From assembly GCA_963669295.1 (NCBI GenBank), contig OY769938.1, positions 186,001-250,000 of the forward strand: DNA of 64,000 nucleotides. The letters are read 5' to 3'. A program made the position numbers and the translations under genes. The DNA comes from G963669295 sp963669295. Lineage in GTDB: Bacteria > Bacteroidota > Bacteroidia > Flavobacteriales_D > CALLUQ01. The notes below the pieces were generated by a model. It was not told the origin of the DNA, searched no databases, and was given only the letters and a program-made list of their open reading frames with translations. This document shows positions 35,264 to 44,608 of the stretch, piece after piece (within the stretch, counting starts at the first letter, position 1; each line of letters opens with the position of its first letter).

Positions 35264-38200
35264 CTAGGCCGGCTTTTGTTTCAATCGACGGTTATTCCAT
35301 GCTGCCACTATAGCTACCAATCCAATCACAGCTAACGTATAGTACACAAAAGTGGGAATAGGCATAGGATCGCCAGCTGCATAAGAATGCAATCCTGAAA
35401 GGTAATAGTTCACCCCAAAATAGGTCATGATAATAGCACCATACCCCAATACCGATGCGAGGTTAAACGTATAGTTGCTTTTGAACACTCCAGGTAAGAA
35501 GCGCATGTGCAATACAAAAGCATACACCAATACCGAAGTCAATGCCCATGTTTCTTTGGGGTCCCAACCCCAGTAGCGTCCCCACGATTCGTTGGCCCAT
35601 ACCCCACCGAGGAAGGTACCAATGGTAAGCATAAACAACCCAATGGTCATGGTCATTTCATTAATGTGGGTCAGCTCTCGAATGGTTAAATTCAATCGCT
35701 TTGCATTTTTCTTCGATTTCAATAACATGGTAACCAGGTTGAGGAAACCCAACAAAGCACCCAATCCTAAAAACCCATAACTGGCTGTAATAATGGCCAC
35801 GTGAATCATCAACCAATACGACTTCAACACCGGCACCAAATTGGTCACCTCTGGATCGAGCCAGTTGAGGTTCGCCACCATTAAAATCAATGAAGCAAGA
35901 ATAGCAGTTATCGAAAGGGTAATGGGCGACTTTCGCGCAAAAACAAAACCCGCAAGCATGGTAGCCCAGGCAATGTACAACATCGACTCGTAGGCATTGC
36001 TCCAGGGCGCATGCCCCGAAATGTACCAACGGCCAATAAGGCCCAGGGTATGACCAACAAAGCCCAACAACAGCACCCCTATCACAATGCGAATAATGAG
36101 TTTAGGAATGCGGTTGGCTTTAAAAACATTGAGAAACAGTAAAATCAACAACACAAATCCCACCAACGAGTAATAGCTAAATAACCGCTTGAAAATTTTC
36201 CAATCGTTGTACTTAATTTCCATGCTTAGCTTGCGCTCCGAAGGAATGACTGCTGCACCATACTTGTGCTGGTATTCGCTAAGGTGCTCCAACAATTTAT
36301 TGGCCTGGGTCCAATCGCCCGACTGTTTGGCTTCATGCACTTCCAGAAAATACATCTTCGACAACCCTTGAATGAGCAACGAATCATCGCCCGTTAAATC
36401 CGCTACCGGCTCAAAAGAAGAAGTCCACCGGTTGGCCTCATCGTTGGGTATGGGGAATATTTTGAGCAACGTGCCTGCATAGATGAGGTAACAAATGTTT
36501 ACCCGCTCATCTACAGCAATCACATCCTTATCGTATTGACTGCGCTCGAAAGGTTTCTTTTGGTGTGCTTCTTCTGCCGGCCCCGACAAGATGTAGTTCA
36601 AATCTTCATCAAAAAAATCGAAGAATGCCCAGTAAGCTTTTCCTTCTTCTCCCAACTCCTTTTGCAGTTTTGGGTGGCGCACTTTAATGATGTCTTTAAC
36701 TTGCCATTCCAGGGGATTCATTGTCATCTCCAAAAACACCTGATCGGCATGCATCCCTTCATACTCATCTTTGCGGTATACCTTGCGCAGTACTTCACTG
36801 GCCAGGGTATTGATAGGCTTTAAACGGCCTCCATTGTCTTGCACCACCAATGCCCCAAACTTACGGGCATGCTCGTAGTCTACCATTTGGTTTTTAGCGC
36901 TGGTAGTATCGGTAAACTGATCGAGCTGTCCAAAAGCCAAAGAAGGCACCATCACTGCACCCAATAGCAATACATTCAATGCAGTTTTGGCCTTGCGCAC
37001 ATCTTTAATCTTTTTGTTCAATACCCCAAACCGGCTGTTCTTATTGAAGATGGATAAGATCATGGCCAGCGCCATCAACAAGTAACCAATGTAGGTTACC
37101 ATGGTACCGTAGTAGTCGTGATTCACCGATAAAATGGTTCCCTGCTCATCCTGATCGTACGACGATTGGAAAAACCGGTATCCCTGGTAATCCAATACAT
37201 TGTTCATAAAGATCTTATGAGGCTCATTCACATTGTTGTTCGGATCGATTAAGGTGACTTCGCTCTCGAAAGAAGAAGGGCTCATAGAACCCGGGTAACG
37301 CTCCAACTTAAACTTGTCGAGTTTCAAGGCAAAAGGCAATACAATGGGCTTGGCTCCATAAGCCAGGTCAAAATTCACCCCGTTAAACGTAAACTGCTGA
37401 TGCTCGCCCCATACTCCTTTTTGTCCAAACAGTACCACCTCTTTATGCTTGCCATTCACTGCAATATCCACCTTCAATGCGTCTTTATTATACTGTTCTT
37501 CCTCCTTCGGCATGCTCTCCAATTCCAGGCGGGCATTCGCATAATAATCTTGAAACACTACACTTATGCCAGCAATATTATAAAGGGTGCGGTGCTCAAA
37601 GGGGAGCAAAGTATCAGCTGGCAACAGCCCCTGGCTCTGATCCAACATTTTCATGTATTGCACATCAAAGGGCGACTCAAAGTAAAACTGATCTCCTTGA
37701 GATGTGATGCGCACTGCATTGGTATCTGTAGCATCGTTCCAACTTACTTTCAAAAAACCAACATCCTTTGTTTCGCCTTCTTTCACATACACATTTTCGC
37801 GCCCATTACCGGTAGTAGTTACCAACGACAACATCGCCTCTCCCTCCCCTTCTTTTACCACATAATTGGCACGTGGCACAAAATCAACGTAATCGATAGA
37901 AATGTCGTGCTGCTCAAATTTCACCTTCTCATTAAAACTATTGTCACTCAACACCGAAAACAATACTTGCTTATCGTACGTGTACTGCATTTTTAAATCG
38001 TTGGCCTTGATTTGCAAGTAGGTATTATCAGACACAATAATGTTAGACTGCTGCCCCATGCGAATGTGCATCACCCCTTCGTAACTGATATAACGGGTAA
38101 TGCCGGCACCAACAATGATGACCAAAAAGGCCAGGTGAAAAATGAAAATGGTGAGTTTGCCCTTGGTGAAATACTTCTTCTTAAAAAGGTTGCCAATCAG

Positions 38201-38383
38201 GTTAATAGACAACAATATCAACAACACCTCAAACCAGGTGGCGTTGTATACCACTGCTTTTGCAGCAGTGGTACCGTAATCGTTTTCAATAAAAGTAGCG
38301 GTACCAATGGAAACGGCAAAGATGAAGATAAGTGCACCCATTAAGCGCATTGAGAACAAAAAACTCAAGATTTTCTTATCCAT
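35264..38383 (-). CDS. ccsBA: Fused cytochrome c biogenesis protein CcsBA
   Basis: This 1039-residue membrane protein combines CcsB/ResB (about 1-470) with CcsA (about 730-1030), the heme export and attachment machinery of system II. The CcsA heme-handling motif WGRYWGWDPKETWAL is present. A linker of about 250 residues in between contains the RLKPINTLASEVLRK segment common to Bacteroidota members. Length is normal for the fused form in this phylum. A TACTTTTG promoter element lies 26 bases upstream. Confidence 0.93.
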   Translation of the reverse strand: MDKKILSFLFSMRLMGALIFIFAVSIGTATFIENDYGTTAAKAVVYNATWFEVLLILLSINLIGNLFKKKYFTKGKLTIFIFHLAFLVIIVGAGITRYISYEGVMHIRMGQQSNIIVSDNTYLQIKANDLKMQYTYDKQVLFSVLSDNSFNEKVKFEQHDISIDYVDFVPRANYVVKEGEGEAMLSLVTTTGNGRENVYVKEGETKDVGFLKVSWNDATDTNAVRITSQGDQFYFESPFDVQYMKMLDQSQGLLPADTLLPFEHRTLYNIAGISVVFQDYYANARLELESMPKEEEQYNKDALKVDIAVNGKHKEVVLFGQKGVWGEHQQFTFNGVNFDLAYGAKPIVLPFALKLDKFKLERYPGSMSPSSFESEVTLIDPNNNVNEPHKIFMNNVLDYQGYRFFQSSYDQDEQGTILSVNHDYYGTMVTYIGYLLMALAMILSIFNKNSRFGVLNKKIKDVRKAKTALNVLLLGAVMVPSLAFGQLDQFTDTTSAKNQMVDYEHARKFGALVVQDNGGRLKPINTLASEVLRKVYRKDEYEGMHADQVFLEMTMNPLEWQVKDIIKVRHPKLQKELGEEGKAYWAFFDFFDEDLNYILSGPAEEAHQKKPFERSQYDKDVIAVDERVNICYLIYAGTLLKIFPIPNDEANRWTSSFEPVADLTGDDSLLIQGLSKMYFLEVHEAKQSGDWTQANKLLEHLSEYQHKYGAAVIPSERKLSMEIKYNDWKIFKRLFSYYSLVGFVLLILLFLNVFKANRIPKLIIRIVIGVLLLGFVGHTLGLIGRWYISGHAPWSNAYESMLYIAWATMLAGFVFARKSPITLSITAILASLILMVANLNWLDPEVTNLVPVLKSYWLMIHVAIITASYGFLGLGALLGFLNLVTMLLKSKKNAKRLNLTIRELTHINEMTMTIGLFMLTIGTFLGGVWANESWGRYWGWDPKETWALTSVLVYAFVLHMRFLPGVFKSNYTFNLASVLGYGAIIMTYFGVNYYLSGLHSYAAGDPMPIPTFVYYTLAVIGLVAIVAAWNNRRLKQKPA

Positions 38384-38408
38384 GTGTTTGCCATTAAAGA
38401 TAGCGCGG

Positions 38409-38416
38409 CAAAAGTA
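38409..38416 (-). promoter_or_regulatory. Bacteroidota -7 element before ccsBA
   Basis: The minus strand reads TACTTTTG, matching TAnnTTTG, 26 bases before the ATG at 38383. Confidence 0.45.
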
Positions 38417-38565
38417 AGCATTTACTCCCAGTTTACCCCGCCAGTTTTTTTATTTTTCGATGCATTCAATGAATCTGTCTTCGAAAATGACGGTGGTGTT
38501 TTATCTTTTTTCTAATTTCGAAAAAAAAGAGCAAGGAAAAAGGGACCTCCCCGACAAGAAAAAGT

Positions 38566-39351
38566 ATGGAATCAACCACTATCAACAATGTTGTCATCAT
38601 TGGTGCAGGAAATGTAGCTACCCACCTTGGAATGGCCCTGCAAAATGTAGGTGTACATACGTTGCAGGTAGTAGGAAAAACGGTTCATCATGCCGCTGAG
38701 TTGGCTCAACAACTTGGCACCACATATACCACCAACTGGGAAGGGCTTCGTGCCGATGCTGATTTATACCTTATTGCGGTAAACGATGATGCGGTACAAG
38801 AGGTAGCCAGGCAATTGCACACCTCTGCTATGGTGGCACATACTTCGGGCAGTGTGCCCATGAGTGCACTGGAACACCATCCGCAACATGGCATCTTTTA
38901 CCCTTTGCAAACATTTTCTAAAAACAAGCCGGTAAGTAATACCAACATTCCTTTTTGCATTGAAGGAAACAACAGCACTACCGAAGCGGCCTTGATGGCA
39001 CTTGCACAACGACTGTCCAACAATGTACAGTCCATCAGCTCTACCCAGCGAAAGCACTTGCACCTGGCTGCCGTATTTGCTTGCAACTTCAGCAACCACA
39101 TGTATGCCATTGCCGATGAACTGTTAAAAGAACAACAGTTGGATGTAAGTATACTACAACCATTGATTGAAGAAACAGCAAAGAAAATTAAGGGCAACGC
39201 TCCGGCAAGCATGCAAACGGGGCCAGCACAACGAAAAGATCATGCTGTAATGGAGCAACAAATCGCATTATTGCAACAACATCCAGATTATCAAAAATTG
39301 TATAAATTGTTGAGCGAAAGCATTACCAAACACCATGGAGAAGAATTATAA
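38566..39351 (+). CDS. Rossmann-fold DUF2520 protein
   Basis: The 261-residue protein has an N-terminal NAD(P)-binding fold (NVVIIGAGNVATHLGMAL, about 8-25) and a C-terminal DUF2520 helical domain (HLHLAAVFACNFSNHMYAIA, split). It resembles NADP-dependent dehydrogenases of the 6-phosphogluconate type; its substrate is unknown. It is the first gene of a set in which each start overlaps or abuts the previous stop (kdsC-like, UbiA-like, Maf, small membrane protein). Confidence 0.9.
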   Translation: MESTTINNVVIIGAGNVATHLGMALQNVGVHTLQVVGKTVHHAAELAQQLGTTYTTNWEGLRADADLYLIAVNDDAVQEVARQLHTSAMVAHTSGSVPMSALEHHPQHGIFYPLQTFSKNKPVSNTNIPFCIEGNNSTTEAALMALAQRLSNNVQSISSTQRKHLHLAAVFACNFSNHMYAIADELLKEQQLDVSILQPLIEETAKKIKGNAPASMQTGPAQRKDHAVMEQQIALLQQHPDYQKLYKLLSESITKHHGEEL

Positions 39352-39859
39352 GCAATTACTGGGAGCAATTACCACCTGTATTTTTGATGTGGATGGTGTG
39401 TTAACCGACAGCTCGGTCATCTTATTGCCATCAGGCGATCAGGCACGCACCATGTCGGTTAGGGATGGTTATGCTTTGCAATTGGCAGTAAAAAAAGGGT
39501 TCAATATCTGCATCATTTCTGGAGGCTCTTCTGAAGCAGTACGCGATCGCTTAGAAAAACTTGGCGTGCAAGACGTTTTTTTAGGCGTAGCCAACAAAAT
39601 AGAAGTGTACGAACAATACATAAACGACCATAATCTCAGTCCTGAGCAAGTGCTATACATGGGCGACGATATTCCCGATTACCATGTGATGCGCAAAGCT
39701 GGTTTAGCCGTTTGCCCGGCCAATGCAGCGGAAGAAATTAAAAGCATTGCCCACTACGTTTCGAATGTGCCTGGCGGCAAAGGATGTGTACGTGATGTAA
39801 TAGAACAAATGCTTAAAGTACAGGGAAAGTGGTTCGATAAGGATTCTTTTGAATGGTAA
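39335..39859 (+). CDS. kdsC: HAD-family phosphatase, KdsC-like
   Basis: The 174-residue enzyme has the HAD motif I DVDGVLTD, the KdsC-type segment MSVRDGYALQLAVKKG, motif II ISGG, and motif IV MGDDIPDYHVM. KdsC removes phosphate from KDO 8-phosphate for lipopolysaccharide synthesis; the gene context (DUF2520, UbiA, Maf) is not an LPS operon, so the exact substrate is less certain. It overlaps DUF2520 by 17 bases. Confidence 0.85.
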   Translation: MEKNYKQLLGAITTCIFDVDGVLTDSSVILLPSGDQARTMSVRDGYALQLAVKKGFNICIISGGSSEAVRDRLEKLGVQDVFLGVANKIEVYEQYINDHNLSPEQVLYMGDDIPDYHVMRKAGLAVCPANAAEEIKSIAHYVSNVPGGKGCVRDVIEQMLKVQGKWFDKDSFEW

Positions 39860-39860
39860 G

Positions 39861-40856
39861 ATGCTTGGATTTTTTAAACTCATAAGGCCCCTTAACCTCG
39901 CCATCATTGCACTTACGATGTACCTCATCCGATGGTTCATCATTTACCCCATTATTTCGGTAGAAACCGTGTTTTATTTCGACTTTGAGCTACAAATGAG
40001 CGAGTTCGACTTTTTCTTGCTCGTCATGTCTACCATCTTCATCGCAGCGGCAGGGTATATTATTAACGACTACTTCGACTTACGTGCCGATCGCATTAAC
40101 AAGCCCCACCGGGTAATTGTAGGGCGGGTGGTAAAGCGTCGGGTAGCCATGGTAACCCATTTTGCATTCAACCTTATTGGCATAGGCCTTGGTGCCTACC
40201 TGGCCTACAAGGTCGACTTCTGGAAACTGGGCATCATACATATATTTTCTGCTGCCTCATTGTGGTATTACTCCGTCATCTTTAAGCGCGAGTTTTTGAT
40301 TGGCAACCTCATCATTGCCCTCATGGCTGGGCTGGTACCTGTTATGGTTGGCGTGTTTGAAATTCCATTGCTCACCAAAGAATACGGTCAAACAGTATTC
40401 CATGCCTTTAAAGAATATGGTGTAGAAAGCAGCGCCCTCGACTACTTTAAAATACTGTACTACTGGATAGCAGGCTATGCGGCCTTTGCTTTTGTAGCTA
40501 CCCTTATTCGGGAAATTCAAAAAGATTTGGCCGACATCGAAGGCGATCGTATTGTAGGTTGTAAAACCGTACCCATAGTGGTGGGCGAAAAAGCTACCAA
40601 AGGTATTGTGGTGGCGTTGATGGTAGTACTACTAGCAGCGTTGGTTGGCGTAATGTATCAATTCGAAGATTTTTATGCCACCCTGTACTTTTCCATAGCA
40701 GTGGCAGTGCCCTTACTCATTAGCGCAGTGCTTACCCTTAGGGCTCAAACACGCAAGCAACACCTTGCTGCCTGCAACTTCGTAAAAATAGCCATGGCCA
40801 CAGCCGTATTGTACGGATTGGTATTTGCCTATACGCTACAACTACAAATTACATGA
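39861..40856 (+). CDS. UbiA family prenyltransferase (geranylgeranylglycerol-phosphate type)
   Basis: The 331-residue protein has about nine membrane segments and the two Asp-rich motifs of the family: NDYFDLRADRINKP and DLADIEGDRIVG. In Bacteroidota, members in this gene neighbourhood are annotated as geranylgeranylglycerol-phosphate geranylgeranyltransferase-like. I start at the ATG at 39861, two bases after the previous stop; a TTG twelve bases earlier is possible. The next gene overlaps its stop by 4 bases. Confidence 0.88.
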   Translation: MLGFFKLIRPLNLAIIALTMYLIRWFIIYPIISVETVFYFDFELQMSEFDFFLLVMSTIFIAAAGYIINDYFDLRADRINKPHRVIVGRVVKRRVAMVTHFAFNLIGIGLGAYLAYKVDFWKLGIIHIFSAASLWYYSVIFKREFLIGNLIIALMAGLVPVMVGVFEIPLLTKEYGQTVFHAFKEYGVESSALDYFKILYYWIAGYAAFAFVATLIREIQKDLADIEGDRIVGCKTVPIVVGEKATKGIVVALMVVLLAALVGVMYQFEDFYATLYFSIAVAVPLLISAVLTLRAQTRKQHLAACNFVKIAMATAVLYGLVFAYTLQLQIT

Positions 40857-41425
40857 TTGCCGAACACTTAACCATTACCCTCGCCTCAAAATCGCCACGC
40901 AGGCAGCAATTGCTAGAAGCCATGGGCGTGCACTTCACGGTGAAGGTAAAGGAGGTGGAAGAGGTATTTCCTGAAGACCTCCCGTGTGAGGAAGTAGCCC
41001 TTTACCTGGCTCGATTAAAAGCCAGTGCTTTTGATAACGACCGACAAGAAGGAGAGGTAACCATTACTGCCGACACCACCGTTTGCCTAAACGGTAGAAT
41101 ATTGAACAAGCCTGCCAACCGGGAGGAAGCCATAAAAATGCTGCGCTCCCTTTCGGGCAATCAACACACCGTTGTTACAGGCGTTTGCTTAAAGTCGAAT
41201 ACAAAAACCACCGAATTTTCCTCGGCAACAAAAGTGTATTTCAAACCACTAACCACTGTCGAAATAGAACACTATGTAGATACCTATCAACCCTTCGATA
41301 AAGCAGGTTCTTACGGCATCCAGGAATGGATTGGGTACATCGGCATCGAAAAAATAGAAGGTTGCTACTTCAACGTGGTGGGCCTCCCCCTCAACAAAGT
41401 TTATGATGCGCTACTACAGTTTTAA
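40853..41425 (+). CDS. maf: Maf-family nucleoside triphosphate pyrophosphatase
   Basis: The 190-residue enzyme hydrolyses noncanonical or modified nucleotides (dTTP/UTP class). The N-terminal LASKSPRRQQLLEAMG and the ITADTTVCLNGRILNKP segment are diagnostic. It overlaps the UbiA gene by 4 bases and the next small gene by 23. Confidence 0.94.
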   Translation: MIAEHLTITLASKSPRRQQLLEAMGVHFTVKVKEVEEVFPEDLPCEEVALYLARLKASAFDNDRQEGEVTITADTTVCLNGRILNKPANREEAIKMLRSLSGNQHTVVTGVCLKSNTKTTEFSSATKVYFKPLTTVEIEHYVDTYQPFDKAGSYGIQEWIGYIGIEKIEGCYFNVVGLPLNKVYDALLQF

Positions 41426-41612
41426 ATGCCTTGCTTTGATGGCTGCATTGCTGTGCTTTAACACAGCCTGGGCCGACACCACCGCAGTAGCAGACACTAC
41501 AACGCAAGGAACAACCCAGGAAGGAAGTAATGCCTGGCTCTATTTTGGGTTGATGATTGTAATCGGCGTAATACTGGTGTTTCGCGATTATAAAAATCGT
41601 ACGACCCAATAG
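41403..41612 (+). CDS. Small exported single-span membrane protein
   Basis: The 69-residue product has a signal peptide (cleavage near AWA at 22-24), a Thr-rich linker (TTAVADTTTQGTTQ) and one membrane segment (WLYFGLMIVIGVILVF). It overlaps maf by 23 bases. I do not recognise it. Confidence 0.6.
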   Translation: MMRYYSFKCLALMAALLCFNTAWADTTAVADTTTQGTTQEGSNAWLYFGLMIVIGVILVFRDYKNRTTQ

Positions 41613-41653
41613 AATATACTATCTTTAAACCCTGCAAAAAGAATTCATCTGTT

Positions 41654-43357
41654 ATGACTGAGACAAAGAAACCATCGTTACTCATTGCTTTTATTCCCGT
41701 CATCTTTTTAATTGGCATTTTGATGCTCAATGTAAAGTTGTATGGCGATGCCACCTTAGATGGTTCTAACCAGATGACCTTACTTTTCTCGGGTACGGTA
41801 GCTGCTATTTTGGGGCTCACCTATGGCGTGAAGTGGAAAAAAATCATGGATGGGGTTACCAAAAGTATTGGATCGGCACTGAGTGCATTGATCATTCTTT
41901 TGCTCATTGGTTCGTTGGCCGGCACCTGGATACTCAGCGGTATTGTACCCGCTATGATATACTATGGGTTAGACATTCTTAGTCCAAGTATTTTCTTGTT
42001 TGCTACCTGCATCATTTGCATCATTGTTTCGTTGGCCACTGGTAGCTCATGGACTACGGTAGCTACCGTTGGCATTGCCTTAATAGGCATCGGTAAGTTC
42101 TTAGGACTTTCAGAAGCGGTGGTGGCAGGCGCCATCATTTCAGGAGCCTACTTTGGCGATAAGATGTCGCCATTGTCAGACACCACCAACCTGGCACCTG
42201 CCATGGCTGGAACCGATTTATTTACCCACATCCGTTACATGATGTGGACCACCATTCCTTCCATCACCATTGCCCTTATCATTTTCCTCATTATGGGGTT
42301 TGCAGGTGCTGGCGATGCGGAGGTAACAGGAGTAGCTGAGTTGCAAGAAGCCATTGCTTCGAAATTCTACATCAACCCTGTATTGTTTTTAGTACCGGTA
42401 GGGGTCATTTTTATGATTGTAAAGAAAGTACCTGCCATCCCTGCCCTATTAGCAGGAGCGATTTTAGGCGGTGTTTTCGCCATCATTTTTCAACCCGACT
42501 TGATTAAAGAGGTAGGTGCCGGAACAGACATTGAAGTGGTCACCAACCAGGAGCATTTGACCTATAGCTGGAGCAACGACTCGGAAGGCAGTGCTGCCAA
42601 CTTCACCCTGCCTGGCGAACATACCCTTACCGTAACCGATACGGTAACCAATGCCAGTGCTACTGCTAAAGTTATTGTTCCTCCTTATTCGGAAAACGCA
42701 CAAAATGTAACTACAGAATTAACCATAAATAATGTGCCCACCACCATCGAGCTGAACATGAGTCGAGGATCTTTTGGCGTGGCCGCCTACATGTCGGTCA
42801 TCAATGCCATGACCATCGATATGGCCTATACTACAGGCAACGATAAGGTAGACGAACTGCTGGGCACCAGCGGCATGTCGGGCATGCTGGGCACCATATG
42901 GCTCATTGTATGCGCCATGAGCTTTGGTGGTATCATGGAAGCTACAGGCATGCTGCAACGCATCGCGGCATCCATCCTTTCGATGGCCAAATCGGTAGGG
43001 GCATTGGTAGCTACCACCACAGGTACCTGTATCTTCTTTAACGTTACTGCATCCGATCAGTATTTATCGTTAGTAGTGCCCGGCCGAATGTTTGCCAATG
43101 AGTATAAAGAACGAGGATTACAACCACAACTGCTCAGTAGAACACTCGAAGACTCGGGAACAGTAACATCGGCACTGGTGCCCTGGAATACGTGTGGAGC
43201 ATATCATGCTGGTGTATTGGGAGTAGCTACAGGCGAATACTTCATGTATGCCTTCTTCAACCTCATCAGTCCTATAATGACCATGATCTTTGGATTTATG
43301 GGTTGGGGCATTGCCAAACCAGGAGAAGCGATAGAAACACCTGCTGAGGTAGAATAA
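41654..43357 (+). CDS. nhaC: NhaC family Na+/H+ antiporter with an inserted soluble domain
   Basis: This 567-residue inner-membrane antiporter has the NhaC signatures SGAYFGDKMSPLSDTTNLAP (161-180) and the GGIMEATG segment. Between residues about 290 and 370 there is an insertion with a beta-strand pattern (TYSWSNDS...FTLPGEHTLTVTDTVTNASA) that resembles a PKD/Ig-like domain. NhaC proteins usually run about 460-500 residues without it. It follows the maf operon by 41 bases, and TATCTTTA upstream may be a weak -7 element. Confidence 0.9.
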   Translation: MTETKKPSLLIAFIPVIFLIGILMLNVKLYGDATLDGSNQMTLLFSGTVAAILGLTYGVKWKKIMDGVTKSIGSALSALIILLLIGSLAGTWILSGIVPAMIYYGLDILSPSIFLFATCIICIIVSLATGSSWTTVATVGIALIGIGKFLGLSEAVVAGAIISGAYFGDKMSPLSDTTNLAPAMAGTDLFTHIRYMMWTTIPSITIALIIFLIMGFAGAGDAEVTGVAELQEAIASKFYINPVLFLVPVGVIFMIVKKVPAIPALLAGAILGGVFAIIFQPDLIKEVGAGTDIEVVTNQEHLTYSWSNDSEGSAANFTLPGEHTLTVTDTVTNASATAKVIVPPYSENAQNVTTELTINNVPTTIELNMSRGSFGVAAYMSVINAMTIDMAYTTGNDKVDELLGTSGMSGMLGTIWLIVCAMSFGGIMEATGMLQRIAASILSMAKSVGALVATTTGTCIFFNVTASDQYLSLVVPGRMFANEYKERGLQPQLLSRTLEDSGTVTSALVPWNTCGAYHAGVLGVATGEYFMYAFFNLISPIMTMIFGFMGWGIAKPGEAIETPAEVE

Positions 43358-44440
43358 TCAAGCTTGCATAAAATCGCTGATCAATTGGTGAAAATGATGC
43401 ACCCCTTTTTCCATACGAGGTGAAAAACGTCCTTTCTTGTACAAGTAAGACCCCGTGCCGCGCTGTACTTTTTCTACCACTGCCTCATCTTCACGCTCCA
43501 CACGGTCCAACAGTGCTCCAGCACCCTGATCAATTTTAGTAGGGTCCCATATATACGAGCGAAACGATACCTTGGTTAAATCTGGCGCCAACGGTCGTAC
43601 AATATTCACCGATAGCCCCCATGGGTAAAAGTTAAACATCATGTTGGGGAACAACCAATAGTAATATGCTGCCACTTTTTTGCCGTAATCGGGAGAGCTT
43701 TCGGGCAAATCAAACACCACATCACCTCCCTTAGCTATGCCTAATTGTAAATTGGAGTATCGGTAAATTTCACTGGCATAGCTCGAATAATCCAACGCTG
43801 CCGCCAAATCTTTATGAATGAATGGAATGTGAAAGCCCTCCAGGTAATTGTCGCAATACAACGCCCAATTAGCACGTACCAAATAATCTTGCGACCGATT
43901 GGGATCGAACTTAAATTCGTTGAATGGCATCCACCCTACCCGTTCGTCCATTTCCTTTACCAGCTCCTCAAAAGGGAAAGCCGGCGACAAAGAAGCAAAC
44001 AAAAACTTGCCCCATTGCTTGAAAGCCACTTGCGGCAAATCATCATCTTTAGAAGGGAAATCTTGCATGCCTTCACATTCAGGCATCGACTTAAAACAAC
44101 CATTCAACTCAAAACGCCTGCCATGATAGCCACAACGCAGTCCTCCTTGAATAGGGCCAGCACTTTCTACCAGGATATTTCCACGATGAGTACACACATT
44201 CGACATGCAATGCAACTGATCATCTTTATCGCGAGCAAACAACAACGGTTCGTCTACAAACCCTTCCAGGTATTTGAAAGGATAAACAGTAGATGGAATA
44301 TTGATTTGATCCGTTTCAGTAATGAATTGCCAACTTTTTACAAAAATCGAGTCTTTCGATTGTTCAAAGTATGTTGGCGACTTGTAAAAACTGCCAGGAA
44401 GCGTAAATGCTTTGGTAATGTCTTTATCAATATTTATCAT
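43358..44440 (-). CDS. Rieske-type ring-hydroxylating oxygenase alpha subunit
   Basis: The 360-residue enzyme has a Rieske [2Fe-2S] site: C83/H85 (VCTHRGN) and C103/H106 (CGYHGR). The mononuclear iron ligands H204 and H209 lie in DNYLEGFHIPFIH. Members of this size act on aromatic acids, or as choline- or carnitine-type monooxygenases; I cannot choose. No reductase or beta subunit is adjacent. It converges directly on the nhaC stop, and a TACCTTTG element lies 26 bases upstream. Confidence 0.9.
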   Translation of the reverse strand: MINIDKDITKAFTLPGSFYKSPTYFEQSKDSIFVKSWQFITETDQINIPSTVYPFKYLEGFVDEPLLFARDKDDQLHCMSNVCTHRGNILVESAGPIQGGLRCGYHGRRFELNGCFKSMPECEGMQDFPSKDDDLPQVAFKQWGKFLFASLSPAFPFEELVKEMDERVGWMPFNEFKFDPNRSQDYLVRANWALYCDNYLEGFHIPFIHKDLAAALDYSSYASEIYRYSNLQLGIAKGGDVVFDLPESSPDYGKKVAAYYYWLFPNMMFNFYPWGLSVNIVRPLAPDLTKVSFRSYIWDPTKIDQGAGALLDRVEREDEAVVEKVQRGTGSYLYKKGRFSPRMEKGVHHFHQLISDFMQA

Positions 44441-44465
44441 CGATTCAGCAGGTTAGGTACACAAA

Positions 44466-44473
44466 CAAAGGTA
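44466..44473 (-). promoter_or_regulatory. Bacteroidota -7 element before the Rieske oxygenase gene
   Basis: The minus strand reads TACCTTTG, an exact TAnnTTTG match, 26 bases before the ATG at 44440. Confidence 0.45.
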
Positions 44474-44608
44474 GAAATTTCATATTTCAAAAATCTGCCT
44501 ATATTTATAGTTGAGTAAAATCGTGAACCAATACAACCTTTTTGTAACAAATCACGTCGTAGCATCGTAGATATTTAACTGGGGAGCTCTCTAAAACCAA
44601 TTAAACCA

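Noticed and set aside
37400..37996. 198-residue frame antisense to ccsBA
   Set aside because: It is a shadow of a clear conserved gene and has no recognisable content.
38460..38699. 79-residue plus-strand frame overlapping the DUF2520 start
   Set aside because: The downstream part lies in another frame of the Rossmann fold and the N-terminal part has no signal.
44542..44563. GTAAC followed by CGTAG upstream of the YwqK-type gene, as a third copy of the sigma element
   Set aside because: The second half and spacing differ from elements A and B, so I do not count it as the same motif.
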